In this document: positions 16,959 to 27,261 of the stretch, in pieces | How the letters are laid out: every line of letters starts with the position of its first letter | Numbering within the stretch: the stretch's first letter is position 1 | DNA from: Alphaproteobacteria bacterium | GTDB lineage: Bacteria; Pseudomonadota; Alphaproteobacteria; JAEULC01 | Assembly (NCBI GenBank): GCA_023150455.1 | Contig: JAKLKW010000041.1 | Span: 1-47,775 of the forward strand | Direction of reading: 5' to 3' | DNA length: 47,775 bases | Program-made: the position numbers and the translations under genes | Notes under the pieces: model-generated | What the model was told of the DNA's origin: nothing | The model's input: only the letters and a program-made list of their open reading frames with translations | Database searches by the model: none

Positions 16959-18689
16959 ATGGAAAAGCGCCGCATCGTGGTCGAGGACCTGCGCAGCCAG
17001 CGCTGGTTCGCCGCGCCCGGCAAGCCCGGGGTCGCCAAGTACTACCGCATGAACCAGGGCGGCTTCACGACCGAGGACCACCACCGCAAGCCCATCATCG
17101 GCATCATCCAGACCTGGTCCGACTTCGCCACCTGCCACACGCTGTTCCCGCAGCGCACCGAGGAGGTCAAGCGCGGCGTCTGGCAGGCCGGCGGCTGCCC
17201 CATGGTCATGCCGGCGATGAGCGTCAGCGAATCCTTCGTCAAGCCCAGCACGCTGATGTATCGCAACTTTCTTGCCATGGAAGCGGAGGAAATCATCCGC
17301 TCGCAGCCGGTCGACGGCGTGGTGCTGATGGGCGGCTGCGACAAGACCACGCCCGCGCTCGTCATGGGCGCGGCTTCGATGAACATTCCCGCGATCTACC
17401 TGCCGGCGGGCGCCATGCTGCGCGGCAACTGGCACGGCCAGACGCTCGGCACGGGGTCGAGCGGCGCCCAGGCGCTGGCCGACTACCGCGCCGGCAAGAT
17501 CGACGAGCGCACCTATCGCGAGATGGTCGCCGGCACCGTGCGCTCGCCCGGCACCTGCAACGTCATGGGCACGGCCTCGACCATGACCGCGCTGGTCGAC
17601 GTGATGGGCCTGACCCTGCCCGGGGCCAGCTCGATCCCCGCGGTCGACAACGCCCATGCGCGCATGGCCGAGCACTGCGGCCGGCGCATCGTCGAGATGG
17701 TGTGGGAAAACCTGCGCATCGGCGACATCGTCACGCCGGCGTCGCTGAAGAACGCCGTGGTCGCCGACATGGCGCTCTCGGGCTCGACCAACTCGCTGAT
17801 CCACCTCGTCGCCATGGCGCGCCGCTTCGGCCTGAAGCTCGACCTCGACGATTTCGCCGCGGCCAGCGAGGCCATCCCGGTGATCTGCAACCTGATGCCG
17901 GCCGGCAAGTACCTGATGGAGGATTTCTACTACGCCGGCGGGCTGCTCGCGCTGCTGAAGAAGCTGCAGGGCCATCTGCACCTGACCTGCACCACGGCCA
18001 ACGGCAAGAGCCTGGGCGAGAACATCGTGAAGGCCGAGACCTGGAACGACGACGTGATCCGCCCGCTCGACGACCCGGTCTATCCCGCCGGCGGGCTGGT
18101 GGTGCTGCGCGGCAGCCTGGCGCCGCGCGGCGCGGTGCTGAAGCGCTCGGCGGCGGAGCCGAAGCTGCTGCAGCACACCGGACCCGCGGTCGTTTTCCGC
18201 AACTACGCCGATCTGCTCGACCGCGTCGACGATCCCGTCCTCGACGTGAAACCAGGCAGCGTGCTGGTGCTGCAGGACTCCGGCCCGATCGGCGCGCCCG
18301 GCATGCCGGAATGGGGCATGCTGCCGATCCCGAAGAAGCTGCTCAAGGCCGGCGTGCGCGACATGGTGCGCATCTCGGACGCGCGCATGAGCGGCACGTA
18401 TTTCGGCACCTGCGTGCTGCATGTCAGCCCCGAGAGCCGCGTCGGCGGCCCGCTGGCGCTGGTGCGCGACGGCGACCCGATCCGGCTCGACACCGAGGGG
18501 CGGCGCCTCGACCTGCTGGTCGACGAGAGGGAACTGGAAGCGCGCCGGCAGGCCTGGCAGGCGCCGCCGCCGCACTACACGCGCGGCTTCGGCTGGATGT
18601 ATTCGCAGCACGTGCTGCAGGCCGACGAGGGCTGCGACTTCGAGTTCCTCGCCAGGCCCGGCGCGACGCCGGAGCCGGAGGTCCGGTGA
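16959..18689 (+). CDS. IlvD/Edd family sugar-acid dehydratase (L-arabinonate dehydratase-like)
   Basis: 576 residues. Cys59 (ATCH), Cys127 (GGCDKT) and Cys200 (GTCN) sit at the [2Fe-2S] ligand positions of the pentonate dehydratase branch. The opening LRSQRWF, the block CDKTTPALVMGAASM, NLMPAGKYLMEDFYYAGGL, and the C-terminal RISDARMSGTYFGT also fit the L-arabinonate/D-xylonate group better than IlvD or Edd proper. The reaction would be water removal from an aldonate to give a 2-keto-3-deoxy acid. Start: ATG at 16959 with AGGAGA upstream. It is divergent from the GntR regulator, and the gene after it is a decayed ridA. The exact sugar acid cannot be told from sequence. Confidence 0.88.
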   Translation: MEKRRIVVEDLRSQRWFAAPGKPGVAKYYRMNQGGFTTEDHHRKPIIGIIQTWSDFATCHTLFPQRTEEVKRGVWQAGGCPMVMPAMSVSESFVKPSTLMYRNFLAMEAEEIIRSQPVDGVVLMGGCDKTTPALVMGAASMNIPAIYLPAGAMLRGNWHGQTLGTGSSGAQALADYRAGKIDERTYREMVAGTVRSPGTCNVMGTASTMTALVDVMGLTLPGASSIPAVDNAHARMAEHCGRRIVEMVWENLRIGDIVTPASLKNAVVADMALSGSTNSLIHLVAMARRFGLKLDLDDFAAASEAIPVICNLMPAGKYLMEDFYYAGGLLALLKKLQGHLHLTCTTANGKSLGENIVKAETWNDDVIRPLDDPVYPAGGLVVLRGSLAPRGAVLKRSAAEPKLLQHTGPAVVFRNYADLLDRVDDPVLDVKPGSVLVLQDSGPIGAPGMPEWGMLPIPKKLLKAGVRDMVRISDARMSGTYFGTCVLHVSPESRVGGPLALVRDGDPIRLDTEGRRLDLLVDERELEARRQAWQAPPPHYTRGFGWMYSQHVLQADEGCDFEFLARPGATPEPEVR

Positions 18690-19053
18690 CGGCGGTCTCC
18701 GCCCCGCCGCAGCCCGCGACTGCATCCCCAGGCCCGGCAAGGTCGGCGCCGAGCTCGGCATCGAGGATGGCGGCGAATCGGCGCGGCTGATGGCGCTCAA
18801 CCACCTGGTCCTCGCGCGCGCGGTCGTCGGCAGCCTCGACCGGCTGCTGCGGCCGATCCGACTGCTCGCCTTCGTCAACGCCGCGCCCGGCTTCAAGAAC
18901 GCGCCGGCCGTGCTCAACGGAGCGTCCGACCTCCTGATCCAGGTCTTCGGCGCCGAGCTCGGCCGCCAAGCGCGCATGGCGTTCTACCAGCACGAGCTGG
19001 TGCGCGACGCCCCCGTCGCCGGCGAGGTCATGTTCGCGCTGCGGCCGGCGTAG
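18686..19053 (+). pseudogene. Decayed ridA-like gene (internal deletion and frameshift)
   Basis: The reading frame from about 18724 to the stop at 19051 encodes IPRPGKVGAELGIEDGGESA and continues to GASDLLIQVFG and the family C-terminus, a clear RidA/YjgF family match from about residue 40 of the family onward. The family's N-terminal segment (start through the YVP...SGQ block) is absent. In another frame a GTG at 18686, overlapping the dehydratase stop as GTGA, gives VTAVSAPPQPAT, which looks like the RidA N-terminus. An internal deletion of roughly 75-90 bp with a frameshift would explain both pieces. RidA proteins hydrolyse reactive imines and enamines. Only a short product from ATG 18789 could still be made. 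Confidence 0.7.
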
Positions 19054-19069
19054 CTGCGCCGGCACGGCG

Positions 19070-19846
19070 CTAGGGCCCCGGCTTGAACACCTTGGCCAGT
19101 CGGTCGGCGCCGCGGGCGAGCATGCCGGCGTCGCCGCCGACGGCGATCATGGCGAAGCCGTCCTTCATGAGCTTCTGCGCCTCGTCCTCGCGGTACTCCA
19201 GCACGCCGGCGGCCTTGCGGCCCTTGCGGATGTTCTCGAGGCCGCGCTGCAGCATCCTGCGCACCTCGGGCGCCGCGCTGTTGGCGAGGAAGCCCATGTT
19301 GGAGGCAAGGTCGTTGGGGCCGATGAACACGCAGTCGACGCCGTCGACCGCGGCGATCGCGGCCGCCGCCTCGACCGCGGCGGGCGACTCGATCTGCACG
19401 ATCACCGCGATGTCCTCGGCGTAGCGCTTGAAGTAGTCGGGGATGCGGCCGTAGCGCGTGGCGCGCGCACCGCCGGCGAAGCCGCGCACGCCCTCGGGCG
19501 GGTAGCGCGTGGCGGCGACGGCCGCGCGCGCCTCCTCCGGCGTCTGCACATAGGGGAACATGATCGAGCGCACGCCGGCGTCGAGCATGCGCTTGACCGT
19601 GACCGACTCGTTCCACGGGATGCGCACCACCGGCTCGCCCGTGCCCCCGGTCGCCGCGCGCAGATGGTCGACCACGTCGGGCAGCTCGTTGACCGAATGC
19701 TCCATGTCGATCAGCAGCCAGTCGAAGCCCGAGGACGCCACGATCTCAGTCGCGGTCGGGCTGCCCGTGGTCAGCCAGAAGCCGAACTGCGGCTGGTTCT
19801 TGGCCAGCGCGCGCTTGAGCGAGTTGGGCGGCAGGGTCACGGGCAT
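19070..19846 (-). CDS. HpcH/HpaI family aldolase
   Basis: 258 residues, a metal-dependent class II pyruvate aldolase fold. Signatures are FGFWLTTGSPTATEIVASSGFDW, the DMEH catalytic block (LLIDMEHS), VRIPWN, the metal-binding Glu and Asp in VQIESPAAVEAA and VDCVFIGPNDLASNMG, and AVGGDAG near the end. Members cleave or form hydroxy-keto acids such as 2-keto-3-deoxy sugar acids or 4-hydroxy-2-oxoheptanedioate. With a pentonate-type dehydratase next door on the other strand, a role on 2-keto-3-deoxy acids is attractive but inferred. Start: ATG at 19844-19846 with GGAGA upstream; a TTG start at 19873 is less likely. It lies 164 bp downstream of upp. Confidence 0.88.
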   Translation of the reverse strand: MPVTLPPNSLKRALAKNQPQFGFWLTTGSPTATEIVASSGFDWLLIDMEHSVNELPDVVDHLRAATGGTGEPVVRIPWNESVTVKRMLDAGVRSIMFPYVQTPEEARAAVAATRYPPEGVRGFAGGARATRYGRIPDYFKRYAEDIAVIVQIESPAAVEAAAAIAAVDGVDCVFIGPNDLASNMGFLANSAAPEVRRMLQRGLENIRKGRKAAGVLEYREDEAQKLMKDGFAMIAVGGDAGMLARGADRLAKVFKPGP

Positions 19847-19886
19847 GTTCAGCGGTCTCCGGTTGGATGGCAAGAAGGAAGACTAG

Positions 19887-19995
19887 CCACAGAGGCACAC
19901 AAGAGATAGGAAAGAGAGAAACGCTTTCATGGCGCAGCTACGCCGCGCAAATCAAAATCTCTTCCTTCTTCCTCTGTGTCTCTGAGCCTCTGTGG
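19887..19995. repeat. Inverted repeat of the CACAGAGGC type
   Basis: CCACAGAGGC (19887-19896) is matched by its complement GCCTCTGTGG (19986-19995). Inside these, ACACAAGAGATAGGAAAGAG and CTCTTCCTTCTTCCTCTGTGT continue the pairing imperfectly. The element is AT-richer than its surroundings and unlike the REP type at 14225 and 38824. It lies between upp and the HpaI-type aldolase gene, where the hairpin could act on the transcript. It looks like a dispersed non-coding repeat, but copy number cannot be judged from this window. Confidence 0.7.
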
Positions 19996-20010
19996 TTCAT
20001 CTTTTTGATC

Positions 20011-20643
20011 CTACTTCGTTCCGTACAGCCGGTCGCCGGCGTCGCCGAGGCCGGGGACGATGAAGGCGTGCTCGTCCAGCCGCTGGTCGATCGCGGCGCA
20101 GTGGACCGGCACGTCCGGATGCGTGGCCGCGAGGTGCTCCAGCGCCTCGGGCGCGGCGAGGATGCAGACCAGCCGCAGGTCGGCGGCGCCGCAATCCTTC
20201 AGGCGCTGGCAGGCGGCGGCGGCGGAATGGCCGGTTGCGACCAGCGGGTCGACCACCACGGTCGGGCGCTCGGCGATGTCGTGCGGCACCTTCATGTAGT
20301 ACTCGACCGGGACCAGCGTGGTCGGGTCGCGATAGAGCCCGATATGGCCGACGCGCGCCGACGGGATCAGGTCGAGGAAGCCGTCGAGCAGCCCGGCGCC
20401 CGCGCGCATGACGGCGATGACGCACAACTTCTTGCCGGCGAGCACCGGCGCGTCCATCGGCGCCACCGGCGTCTCGATGCGCTCGGTCGCGAGCTTCAGG
20501 TCGCGCGTCACCTCGTAGGCGAGCAGCATGCCGATCTCGCGCATCAGCCGGCGGAACTCGGCGGTCGGCGTTTCCTTGCGGCGCATCAGCGTCAGCTTGT
20601 GCTGCACCAGCGGATGGCCGGCCACGTGGACGTTCGGATGCAT
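20011..20643 (-). CDS. upp: Uracil phosphoribosyltransferase
   Basis: 210 residues. It makes UMP from uracil and PRPP. The PRPP-binding loop is [16 protein letters not shown] around residues 128-143, and [28 protein letters not shown] is the conserved uracil-site block; the C-terminus [13 protein letters not shown] matches the family end. Start: ATG at 20641-20643 with AGAGGGAAG upstream, 11 bp after the URC4 stop, so it is the third gene of the URC1-URC4-upp operon. That context suggests uracil degradation, as yeast FUR1 does in the URC pathway, and not only salvage. Confidence 0.95.
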   Translation of the reverse strand: MHPNVHVAGHPLVQHKLTLMRRKETPTAEFRRLMREIGMLLAYEVTRDLKLATERIETPVAPMDAPVLAGKKLCVIAVMRAGAGLLDGFLDLIPSARVGHIGLYRDPTTLVPVEYYMKVPHDIAERPTVVVDPLVATGHSAAAACQRLKDCGAADLRLVCILAAPEALEHLAATHPDVPVHCAAIDQRLDEHAFIVPGLGDAGDRLYGTK

Positions 20644-20654
20644 CTTCCCTCTCG

Positions 20655-21914
20655 CTAGAACGTGGTGCCGTCGGTCATGACGTCGATCGGCGGCGCGCCG
20701 TCCGGCCGCTTCTCGCGCGCGATCTTGCGGCCCGCCGTCCAGGTGCCGCCCTGCAGCACCTTCGCGAGCGGCAGCGCGGCGGCGTCGAGACCGAGCAGGC
20801 GGCGCACGCGCGGCGCGATCTCGTCCAGCAGCACGACCGTCAGCGCGCGCCACTCCACGACCGGCTCCGATCGCGGGTCGAGCGCCTTGCCGCGGGCGAG
20901 CAGGCCTTGCGGCACGATCACGCCCGCGTCGACGAACAGCCCGCCGTTGCGATACTCGGGCAGGCCGGTGAGGTCGCCGAGCCCCGCCACCGCCGCGCCG
21001 GCCCATTCCAGCGGCTCGATCAGCGAGTAGGCGAGCCACTGCGAGAGCTTGTGGAACGGCACCAGCCCGTCCGTGGCGCCTTCGCCGCGCGCGAGGCGAT
21101 GGCGCGCCACGTCGCCGAGATTGACGCCCTCTACGACCAGGCCCGACGGCCAGATCGGGCCCAGCGCGTCGAGCAGCAGCACGAGCAGGTCGTGCGCCTT
21201 GACGCGCGTCTCGCGCCCGCCGCGCGTCAGGTGATCGACCAGCCCGCCCGGCCGTGCCGGCGCGCCGAAGATGTCGGGCCGCGCCTGCAGCGCCGTGCCC
21301 AGCCGGCGCAGCAGCTCGGCTCGGCTGTCCAGGCCGACCAGCGGGTTGTCGGGCCGCACCTGGAAGCCCTCGGCCAGCCGTGCCTCCGTCAGTGCCTGCA
21401 GCGCGTCGGCGTCGACCCGCAGGCAATGCCGGGAGTCGCTGGAGAAGACCCCATCCTGGAACAGGTGCAGGCTGGCGACGGCGAGGCCTTCGGACCGCGC
21501 CACTTCGCCGCCGACGCCCGGCTCGACGTAGCGCCAGCGCGCGCCGGCGCCGGCGTCGAGCAGCACGCTGACCACGGCGAGGTCGGCGGCCGCCCGCGCG
21601 CGCGCGCTTACGTCGCCGATCTTCGCCGCGACCCGCGCCCATCGGTCATGGCCGACGGCGAAGTGGCGCCAGCGGCTGTGATAGGGAATGTCGAGCGCCG
21701 GATAGGAGTCGCGGATCACGCGCGTCACGTACTCGGCCGCGGCGTCGAGCCGGTCGAGGTCGAGCTGCACATGCTCGAGCTCGCCGCGCAAGGCGGCGTC
21801 GAACAGCATCCGGCAGCGCTCGCGCACCGCCCGCGTCGAGCGCAGCCAGGCAATCGAAGCGTGCAGATCGGTCACGGCCAGATGAGATCCGAGTCTCCCC
21901 TCCCGCAAGGGCAT
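20655..21914 (-). CDS. URC4/DUF1688 family protein (uracil catabolism)
   Basis: 419 residues, the usual DUF1688/URC4 length. Recognisable family stretches are [17 protein letters not shown] near the start, [87 protein letters not shown] and the C-terminal [13 protein letters not shown]. In the yeast Lachancea kluyveri, URC4 is required to use uracil as a nitrogen source, though its chemistry is not settled. Start: ATG at 21912-21914, only 2 bp after the URC1 stop, implying translational coupling. The gene sits between URC1 and upp, the same functional set as in yeast and fungi. Confidence 0.9.
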   Translation of the reverse strand: MPLREGRLGSHLAVTDLHASIAWLRSTRAVRERCRMLFDAALRGELEHVQLDLDRLDAAAEYVTRVIRDSYPALDIPYHSRWRHFAVGHDRWARVAAKIGDVSARARAAADLAVVSVLLDAGAGARWRYVEPGVGGEVARSEGLAVASLHLFQDGVFSSDSRHCLRVDADALQALTEARLAEGFQVRPDNPLVGLDSRAELLRRLGTALQARPDIFGAPARPGGLVDHLTRGGRETRVKAHDLLVLLLDALGPIWPSGLVVEGVNLGDVARHRLARGEGATDGLVPFHKLSQWLAYSLIEPLEWAGAAVAGLGDLTGLPEYRNGGLFVDAGVIVPQGLLARGKALDPRSEPVVEWRALTVVLLDEIAPRVRRLLGLDAAALPLAKVLQGGTWTAGRKIAREKRPDGAPPIDVMTDGTTF

Positions 21915-21916
21915 CG

Positions 21917-23176
<1,260 letters not shown>

Positions 23177-23368
23177 GCTCGACCTTGCCTGGCCGCGCGA
23201 CCGGGCCTAACCGGGCGCGCGAAAAACGCCCAGTCTAATCGATCGGCCTGTCCCGCGCATCCGCCTTCCGGCGGGTCGTCGGCCCGGCCATTTTCCTGGT
23301 CTTGCGGTAGTGGTAGGCTTCAAGCCGCTGCGCGCCGCCAGGGGCGCGCCCAGGGGGAGGGGACATAC

Positions 23369-24238
23369 ATGCAGGGCATTCGATTTCCGTTACGGGCCGG
23401 CCGCGCCTTGGCGGTGCTGGCCGTGGCAGGCGGCCTCGGCTGGGCCGCGCCCGTGCTCGCGCAGGACCCGCCCGCCAGCGACCTGCTCAACGCCACGCTC
23501 TGGATGCAGAAATCGGTCGAGTTCAAGGGCCATGCGCTCGGCGCCTACGCGCTGGCGCGGATCCGCCTCGACCAGGCGCTCGCCGACAAGAACTGGACCG
23601 CCGCGCCCGACGAGCAGAAGGGCAGCTACCAGAACCTTCCGCCCGCGGTGATCCTCGATCTCGACGAGACGGCGCTCGACAACTCGCGCTACCAGGCCTG
23701 GATGACCCTGACCGGCCAGACCTTCTCCCCGAAGACCTGGAACGCGTTCGTAAACGCGGAGGTCTCGACCCCGATCGACGGCGCGGTCGAGTTCTGCAAG
23801 TACGCCGAGTCGAAGAAGGTGAAGGTGTTCTACGTCTCCAACCGCACCGCCGACGAGGAACCGGCGACGCGCCGCAACATGGAGAAGTACGGCTTCCCGA
23901 TGGGCGGCAACGTCGACACGGTGCTGACCTCGCGCGAGCAGCCGGACTGGAGCTCGGCCAAGGGCACGCGCCGCGCCTATATCGCGAAGGAATACCGCAT
24001 CCTCCTCAATATCGGCGACAATTTCGGCGACTTCACCGACGCATACCGCAAGTCCGAGGCGGATCGGCTGAAGGCGTTCGAGGCGCACAAGGCGCTCTGG
24101 GGCCGGCAATGGATCGTCATCGGCAACCCTACCTACGGCTCGTTCGAGTCCGCCACCTTCGGCCATGACTTCAAGAAGTCGGCGGGCGAGCAGCGCAAGG
24201 CCAAGCGCGACGCGCTGGACGCCTGGAAGGGGCCCTGA
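23369..24238 (+). CDS. HAD-type acid phosphatase / 5'-nucleotidase (e(P4)-like)
   Basis: 289 residues. A signal peptide of about 31 residues ends at VLA-QDPP. The family resembles lipoprotein e(P4) class acid phosphatases, but no lipobox Cys is present, so this copy is probably soluble in the periplasm. The catalytic HAD motif is AVILDLDETALDNSRYQ around residue 95, with VFYVSNRTADEE (motif II) and LLNIGDNFGDF (motif IV). It removes phosphate from nucleotides or organic phosphates. It is divergent from the URC operon (192 bp apart); nucleotide breakdown feeding uracil catabolism is a possible but unproven link. Start: ATG at 23369 behind GGGGGAGGGG. Confidence 0.88.
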   Translation: MQGIRFPLRAGRALAVLAVAGGLGWAAPVLAQDPPASDLLNATLWMQKSVEFKGHALGAYALARIRLDQALADKNWTAAPDEQKGSYQNLPPAVILDLDETALDNSRYQAWMTLTGQTFSPKTWNAFVNAEVSTPIDGAVEFCKYAESKKVKVFYVSNRTADEEPATRRNMEKYGFPMGGNVDTVLTSREQPDWSSAKGTRRAYIAKEYRILLNIGDNFGDFTDAYRKSEADRLKAFEAHKALWGRQWIVIGNPTYGSFESATFGHDFKKSAGEQRKAKRDALDAWKGP

Positions 24239-24268
24239 TCGTCCTCGCGCCGCGGCCGAGCGGCCCGA

Positions 24269-25753
24269 CTAGTCGGCGCGTTCGGCCTCGCGCACGATGT
24301 CGTCGCGCGTGCGCAGGGGAAGCTCCGCGACGCGCGCCAGCAGCACGGCGGCCAGCGCCAGGCCGGCGGCGATGATCGCGTAGAGCACGGCGAAGACGTC
24401 GATCACGCTCGAGCGCTGCGCGGCCGTGAGGGGCCGGCGGACCAGCTCGTCCAGGCTGCCGAGGCCGCCGATGCCCTGCACCCACAGGCCGATCAGGCCA
24501 AGCACCAGCGAGGTCGCGACCGCGGTGGCGAGCGCCCCGCCCATCGTGCGCGACAAGAGGATGCCGCCGGTCACGGCACCGATCTCGCGCCGCGGCGCGG
24601 CGTTCTGCACCGACACCATGCTGGTCGGAAAGATCGGTCCGATGCCGGCGCCGACCAGCATCAGCAGCAGCGCGGCGCCGAGCGGCGTCAGGTGATGGAC
24701 CAGGGACGCGAAAACGCCGAGCGCGACCGCCGACAGCGGCAGGCCCAAAAGGCCGGGCGGCTTGTAGCGCCCGTAGGTGCGCGTGAAGAACCCGCCCATG
24801 GCCGCGCAGATGCTGGTCGTCAGCGTCATCGGTATCAGCAGCATGCCGACCTTGGCGACCGGAATGCCGAGCGCGATCTGGAAGAAGATCGGCGTGATCA
24901 CGATCACCGACAGGTAGCAGCCGAAGGCGCAGGCGATCGTCGCGTACATCCGGCCGATCACCGGGTCGCTGAGGAAGCGCGGCGGCAGCAGCGGCTCCGG
25001 GCTGGTCGCCTGGCGGCGCGCGAACAGGAGCCCGAACGCGATCGCGCCCGCGCCCGCGGCAATGACCGGCGCCGACACCCAGGCGAAGCGGACGCCGCCG
25101 GTCGAGAGCGTCAGCAGCAGCGACCCGGACGCGAGGATGAACAGCAGCACGCTCGGCACGTCGATGCGCGCGCCGGCCACGCGGGCGTTGGGCAGGCGCC
25201 TGAGCGCGACATAGACGAGCAGGATCGCCGGCAGGCACAGCAGCATGCTGATCCAGAAGATCCAGGTCCAGCCGGCATACTGCGTGACCACGCCGCCGAT
25301 CATCGGGCCCATCACCGCGGCGGTCGAGTGCACGATGGCGAAGTAGCCGGCGTAGCGGCCGCGCTCGCGCGGCGCCACCACGTCGGCGACGATGGCCTGG
25401 GCCACCGTGATGATGGCGCCGCCGCCCGTGCCCTGGATCAGCCGGCTCACGATCAGGAGCGGCATCGAGGTCGCGATCGCGCTGAGCGCCGAGCCAAGAG
25501 CGAAGATCGCCAGGCTGCCGAGGATCAGCCATTTGCGGCCGAGCATGTCGCTGAGCTTGCCGGCGATCGGCGTGGCGCAGGTCGAGCTGAGCAGATAGGC
25601 CGTGACGACCCACGACATCAGCGCGACATCGCCCAGGTCGGCGGCGATCGTGACGAGCGCCGTGACCACGACCGTCTGGTCCAGCGCCGCCACGAAGATG
25701 GCGAGCATGGCGCCGGCCACGACCAGGTTGGTGTCGCGTTGCGAGGCAAGCAT
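24269..25753 (-). CDS. MFS drug transporter, DHA2 (EmrB/QacA) family
   Basis: 494 residues, with the 14-segment pattern of DHA2 exporters. The first helix LAIFVAALDQTVVVTALVTI carries the DHA2-type LDxTVV motif. Motif A GKLSDMLGRKWLILGS follows helix 2, and RLIQGTGGGAIITVAQAIV is motif B; PMIGGVVTQYAGWTWIFWI is motif C (the antiporter motif). These proteins expel drugs or metabolites with proton antiport. The substrate is unknown. It is convergent with the acid phosphatase gene (30 bp apart) and lies 134 bp downstream of metZ on the same strand. Confidence 0.92.
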   Translation of the reverse strand: MLASQRDTNLVVAGAMLAIFVAALDQTVVVTALVTIAADLGDVALMSWVVTAYLLSSTCATPIAGKLSDMLGRKWLILGSLAIFALGSALSAIATSMPLLIVSRLIQGTGGGAIITVAQAIVADVVAPRERGRYAGYFAIVHSTAAVMGPMIGGVVTQYAGWTWIFWISMLLCLPAILLVYVALRRLPNARVAGARIDVPSVLLFILASGSLLLTLSTGGVRFAWVSAPVIAAGAGAIAFGLLFARRQATSPEPLLPPRFLSDPVIGRMYATIACAFGCYLSVIVITPIFFQIALGIPVAKVGMLLIPMTLTTSICAAMGGFFTRTYGRYKPPGLLGLPLSAVALGVFASLVHHLTPLGAALLLMLVGAGIGPIFPTSMVSVQNAAPRREIGAVTGGILLSRTMGGALATAVATSLVLGLIGLWVQGIGGLGSLDELVRRPLTAAQRSSVIDVFAVLYAIIAAGLALAAVLLARVAELPLRTRDDIVREAERAD

Positions 25754-25887
25754 GGGTGCGGACGCCGGCGCTTCCGATTGTGGTCGCCCGTCATCCTAGG
25801 CCGGCCGGCGCCTGCAAGAAAGCGACGGTCGGCGATGGCAGCGTTGTGCGGATCGCGGTGCCGGCGCGCGCCGGCCCGGCGTCGCCG

Positions 25888-27108
25888 CTACACCGCCTCC
25901 AGGCCGCGCTTCAGGTCGTCGACGATGTCGCGCTCGTCCTCGAGCCCGACCGAGAGCCGCAGCACGCCGTCGGTGATGCCGACGCGCTGGCGCTCGGGCG
26001 CCGGCAGGCGCTGGTGCGTGGTGGTGGCGGGGTGGCAGACCAGGCTCTTGGCGTCGCCCAGGTTGTTCGAGATGTCGATCAGCTCGAGCGCGTCGAGGAA
26101 GCGGAAGGCGGCCTCCTTGCCGCCGGCCAGCTCGAAGGTGACCACCGTGCCGCCGAGCGCCATCTGCGCCTGCGCCAGCGCCGCCTGCGGATGCGAGTCG
26201 AGCTGCGGGTAGAGCACGCGCTTCACGCCCGTGCGGCCTTCCAGGAACTTCGCGACCGCCAGCGCCGAGCGACACATCGCCTCGACGCGCAGCGGCATGG
26301 TCTCGAGCCCCTTGAGCAGGTTCCAGGCGTTGAACGGGCTCATCGCCGGCCCGGTGTGGCGCAGGAACGGGCCCAGCTCGTCGTTGACGAACTTGGCGCT
26401 GCCCAGGATGGCGCCGCCCAGGCAGCGTCCCTGGCCGTCGATATGCTTGGTGGCGGAATAGCACACGACGTCGGCGCCGAGCTCGAGCGGGCGCTGCAAA
26501 AGCGGCGTGGCGAACACGTTGTCGACCACGACCTGGGCGCCGGCCTTGTGCGCGAGCTTCGTCACGTGCGCCAGGTCGACGATCTCGAGCGTCGGATTGG
26601 ACGGCGTCTCGAGGAACACGACCTTGGTCGGCTTGGACAGCGCCTTGGTCCAGGCCGCGTTGTCCGCGCCGTCGACGAACTCGCTCACGATGCCGTAGCG
26701 CGGCAGGATCTCGCCGCAGATGATGTGGCACGATCCGAACAGCGCGCGGCTGGCGACCAGGCGGTCGCCCGCGCGCAGCAGGGCCATCAGCGCGGCGAAC
26801 ACCGCCGCCATGCCGGTCGCCGTCGCGCGACAGGCCTCCGCGCCCTCGAGCAGGCGCAGGCGCTCCTCGAACATGGCGACGGTCGGATTGGCGAAGCGCG
26901 AGTAGACGAAGCGGTCCGCGGTCGGCGTCGCGAAGGCGGCCTCGGCATCCGCGGCGGAGCCGTAGACATAGCCCGAGGTCAGGAACAGCGCCTCGCTGGT
27001 CTCGTTGAAGCCGCTGCGCTTCAGGCCCCCGCGCACCGAGGTGGTGCGCGTGCGCGTCGCAGCCTTGAGCGTGCCCTTGGCCGTGCGGGGCCGCGTCGTG
27101 TCGTTCAT
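25888..27108 (-). CDS. metZ: O-succinylhomoserine sulfhydrylase
   Basis: 406 residues, a PLP enzyme of the Cys/Met metabolism family that adds sulfide to O-succinyl- or O-acetylhomoserine to make homocysteine. Landmarks are YSRFANPTVAMFEERLRLLEG, TGMAAVFAA, ETPSNPTLEIVDL, the PLP lysine in YSATKHIDGQG and LVCHPATTTHQRL, with a C-terminal LRLSVGLEDERDIVDDL. MetZ typing over CBL or CGS follows the GGLKRSGFNETSEALFLTSGYVY opening. Start: ATG at 27106-27108 with AAGGA upstream. It is preceded by a SAM-II riboswitch and an intrinsic terminator, so expression drops when SAM is plentiful. Confidence 0.93.
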   Translation of the reverse strand: MNDTTRPRTAKGTLKAATRTRTTSVRGGLKRSGFNETSEALFLTSGYVYGSAADAEAAFATPTADRFVYSRFANPTVAMFEERLRLLEGAEACRATATGMAAVFAALMALLRAGDRLVASRALFGSCHIICGEILPRYGIVSEFVDGADNAAWTKALSKPTKVVFLETPSNPTLEIVDLAHVTKLAHKAGAQVVVDNVFATPLLQRPLELGADVVCYSATKHIDGQGRCLGGAILGSAKFVNDELGPFLRHTGPAMSPFNAWNLLKGLETMPLRVEAMCRSALAVAKFLEGRTGVKRVLYPQLDSHPQAALAQAQMALGGTVVTFELAGGKEAAFRFLDALELIDISNNLGDAKSLVCHPATTTHQRLPAPERQRVGITDGVLRLSVGLEDERDIVDDLKRGLEAV

Positions 27109-27146
27109 CTTCCAATCCTTCCATTCGGACCGTCTTGAGGCGGCCC

Positions 27147-27180
27147 GAAAACGAAAACGCCCGGCCGCGAGGCCGGGCGT
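27147..27180 (-). terminator. Intrinsic terminator of the SAM-II leader
   Basis: A 10-bp GC stem, ACGCCCGGCC / GGCCGGGCGT (27157-27166 with 27171-27180), with a 4-base loop, is followed on the minus strand by GTTTTCGTTTTC. It lies between the riboswitch aptamer and the metZ ATG, as expected of an attenuator. A T-stretch on the other side (27181-27184) would let it work on the plus strand too. Confidence 0.85.
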
Positions 27181-27196
27181 TTTTCGTTGGACGCTC

Positions 27197-27256
27197 CGAC
27201 CTTTTAGCGGATTGTTTAACGTGGCCCGCAAGCCGGCCGGCTCAAATCACCACGTG
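27197..27256 (-). ncRNA. SAM-II riboswitch (metZ leader)
   Basis: Minus-strand RNA reads CGTGGTGATTTGAG (from 27254), then GGGCCACGTTAAAC and GCTAAAAGGTCGG (to 27197). These are the conserved SAM-II elements: GTGATTT in the first loop, CGTGG pairing with CCACG (27250-27254 with 27220-27224) as P1, and the GCTAAA 3' segment that forms the pseudoknot. SAM-II aptamers are found mainly in alphaproteobacteria ahead of met genes. Binding of SAM should favour the terminator that follows, turning metZ off. Confidence 0.88.
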
Positions 27257-27261
27257 GCGCC

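Noticed and set aside
16526..18790. Another long plus-strand frame overlapping the dehydratase
   Set aside because: Different frame from a clearly conserved IlvD/Edd protein, no domains, Arg-rich composition.
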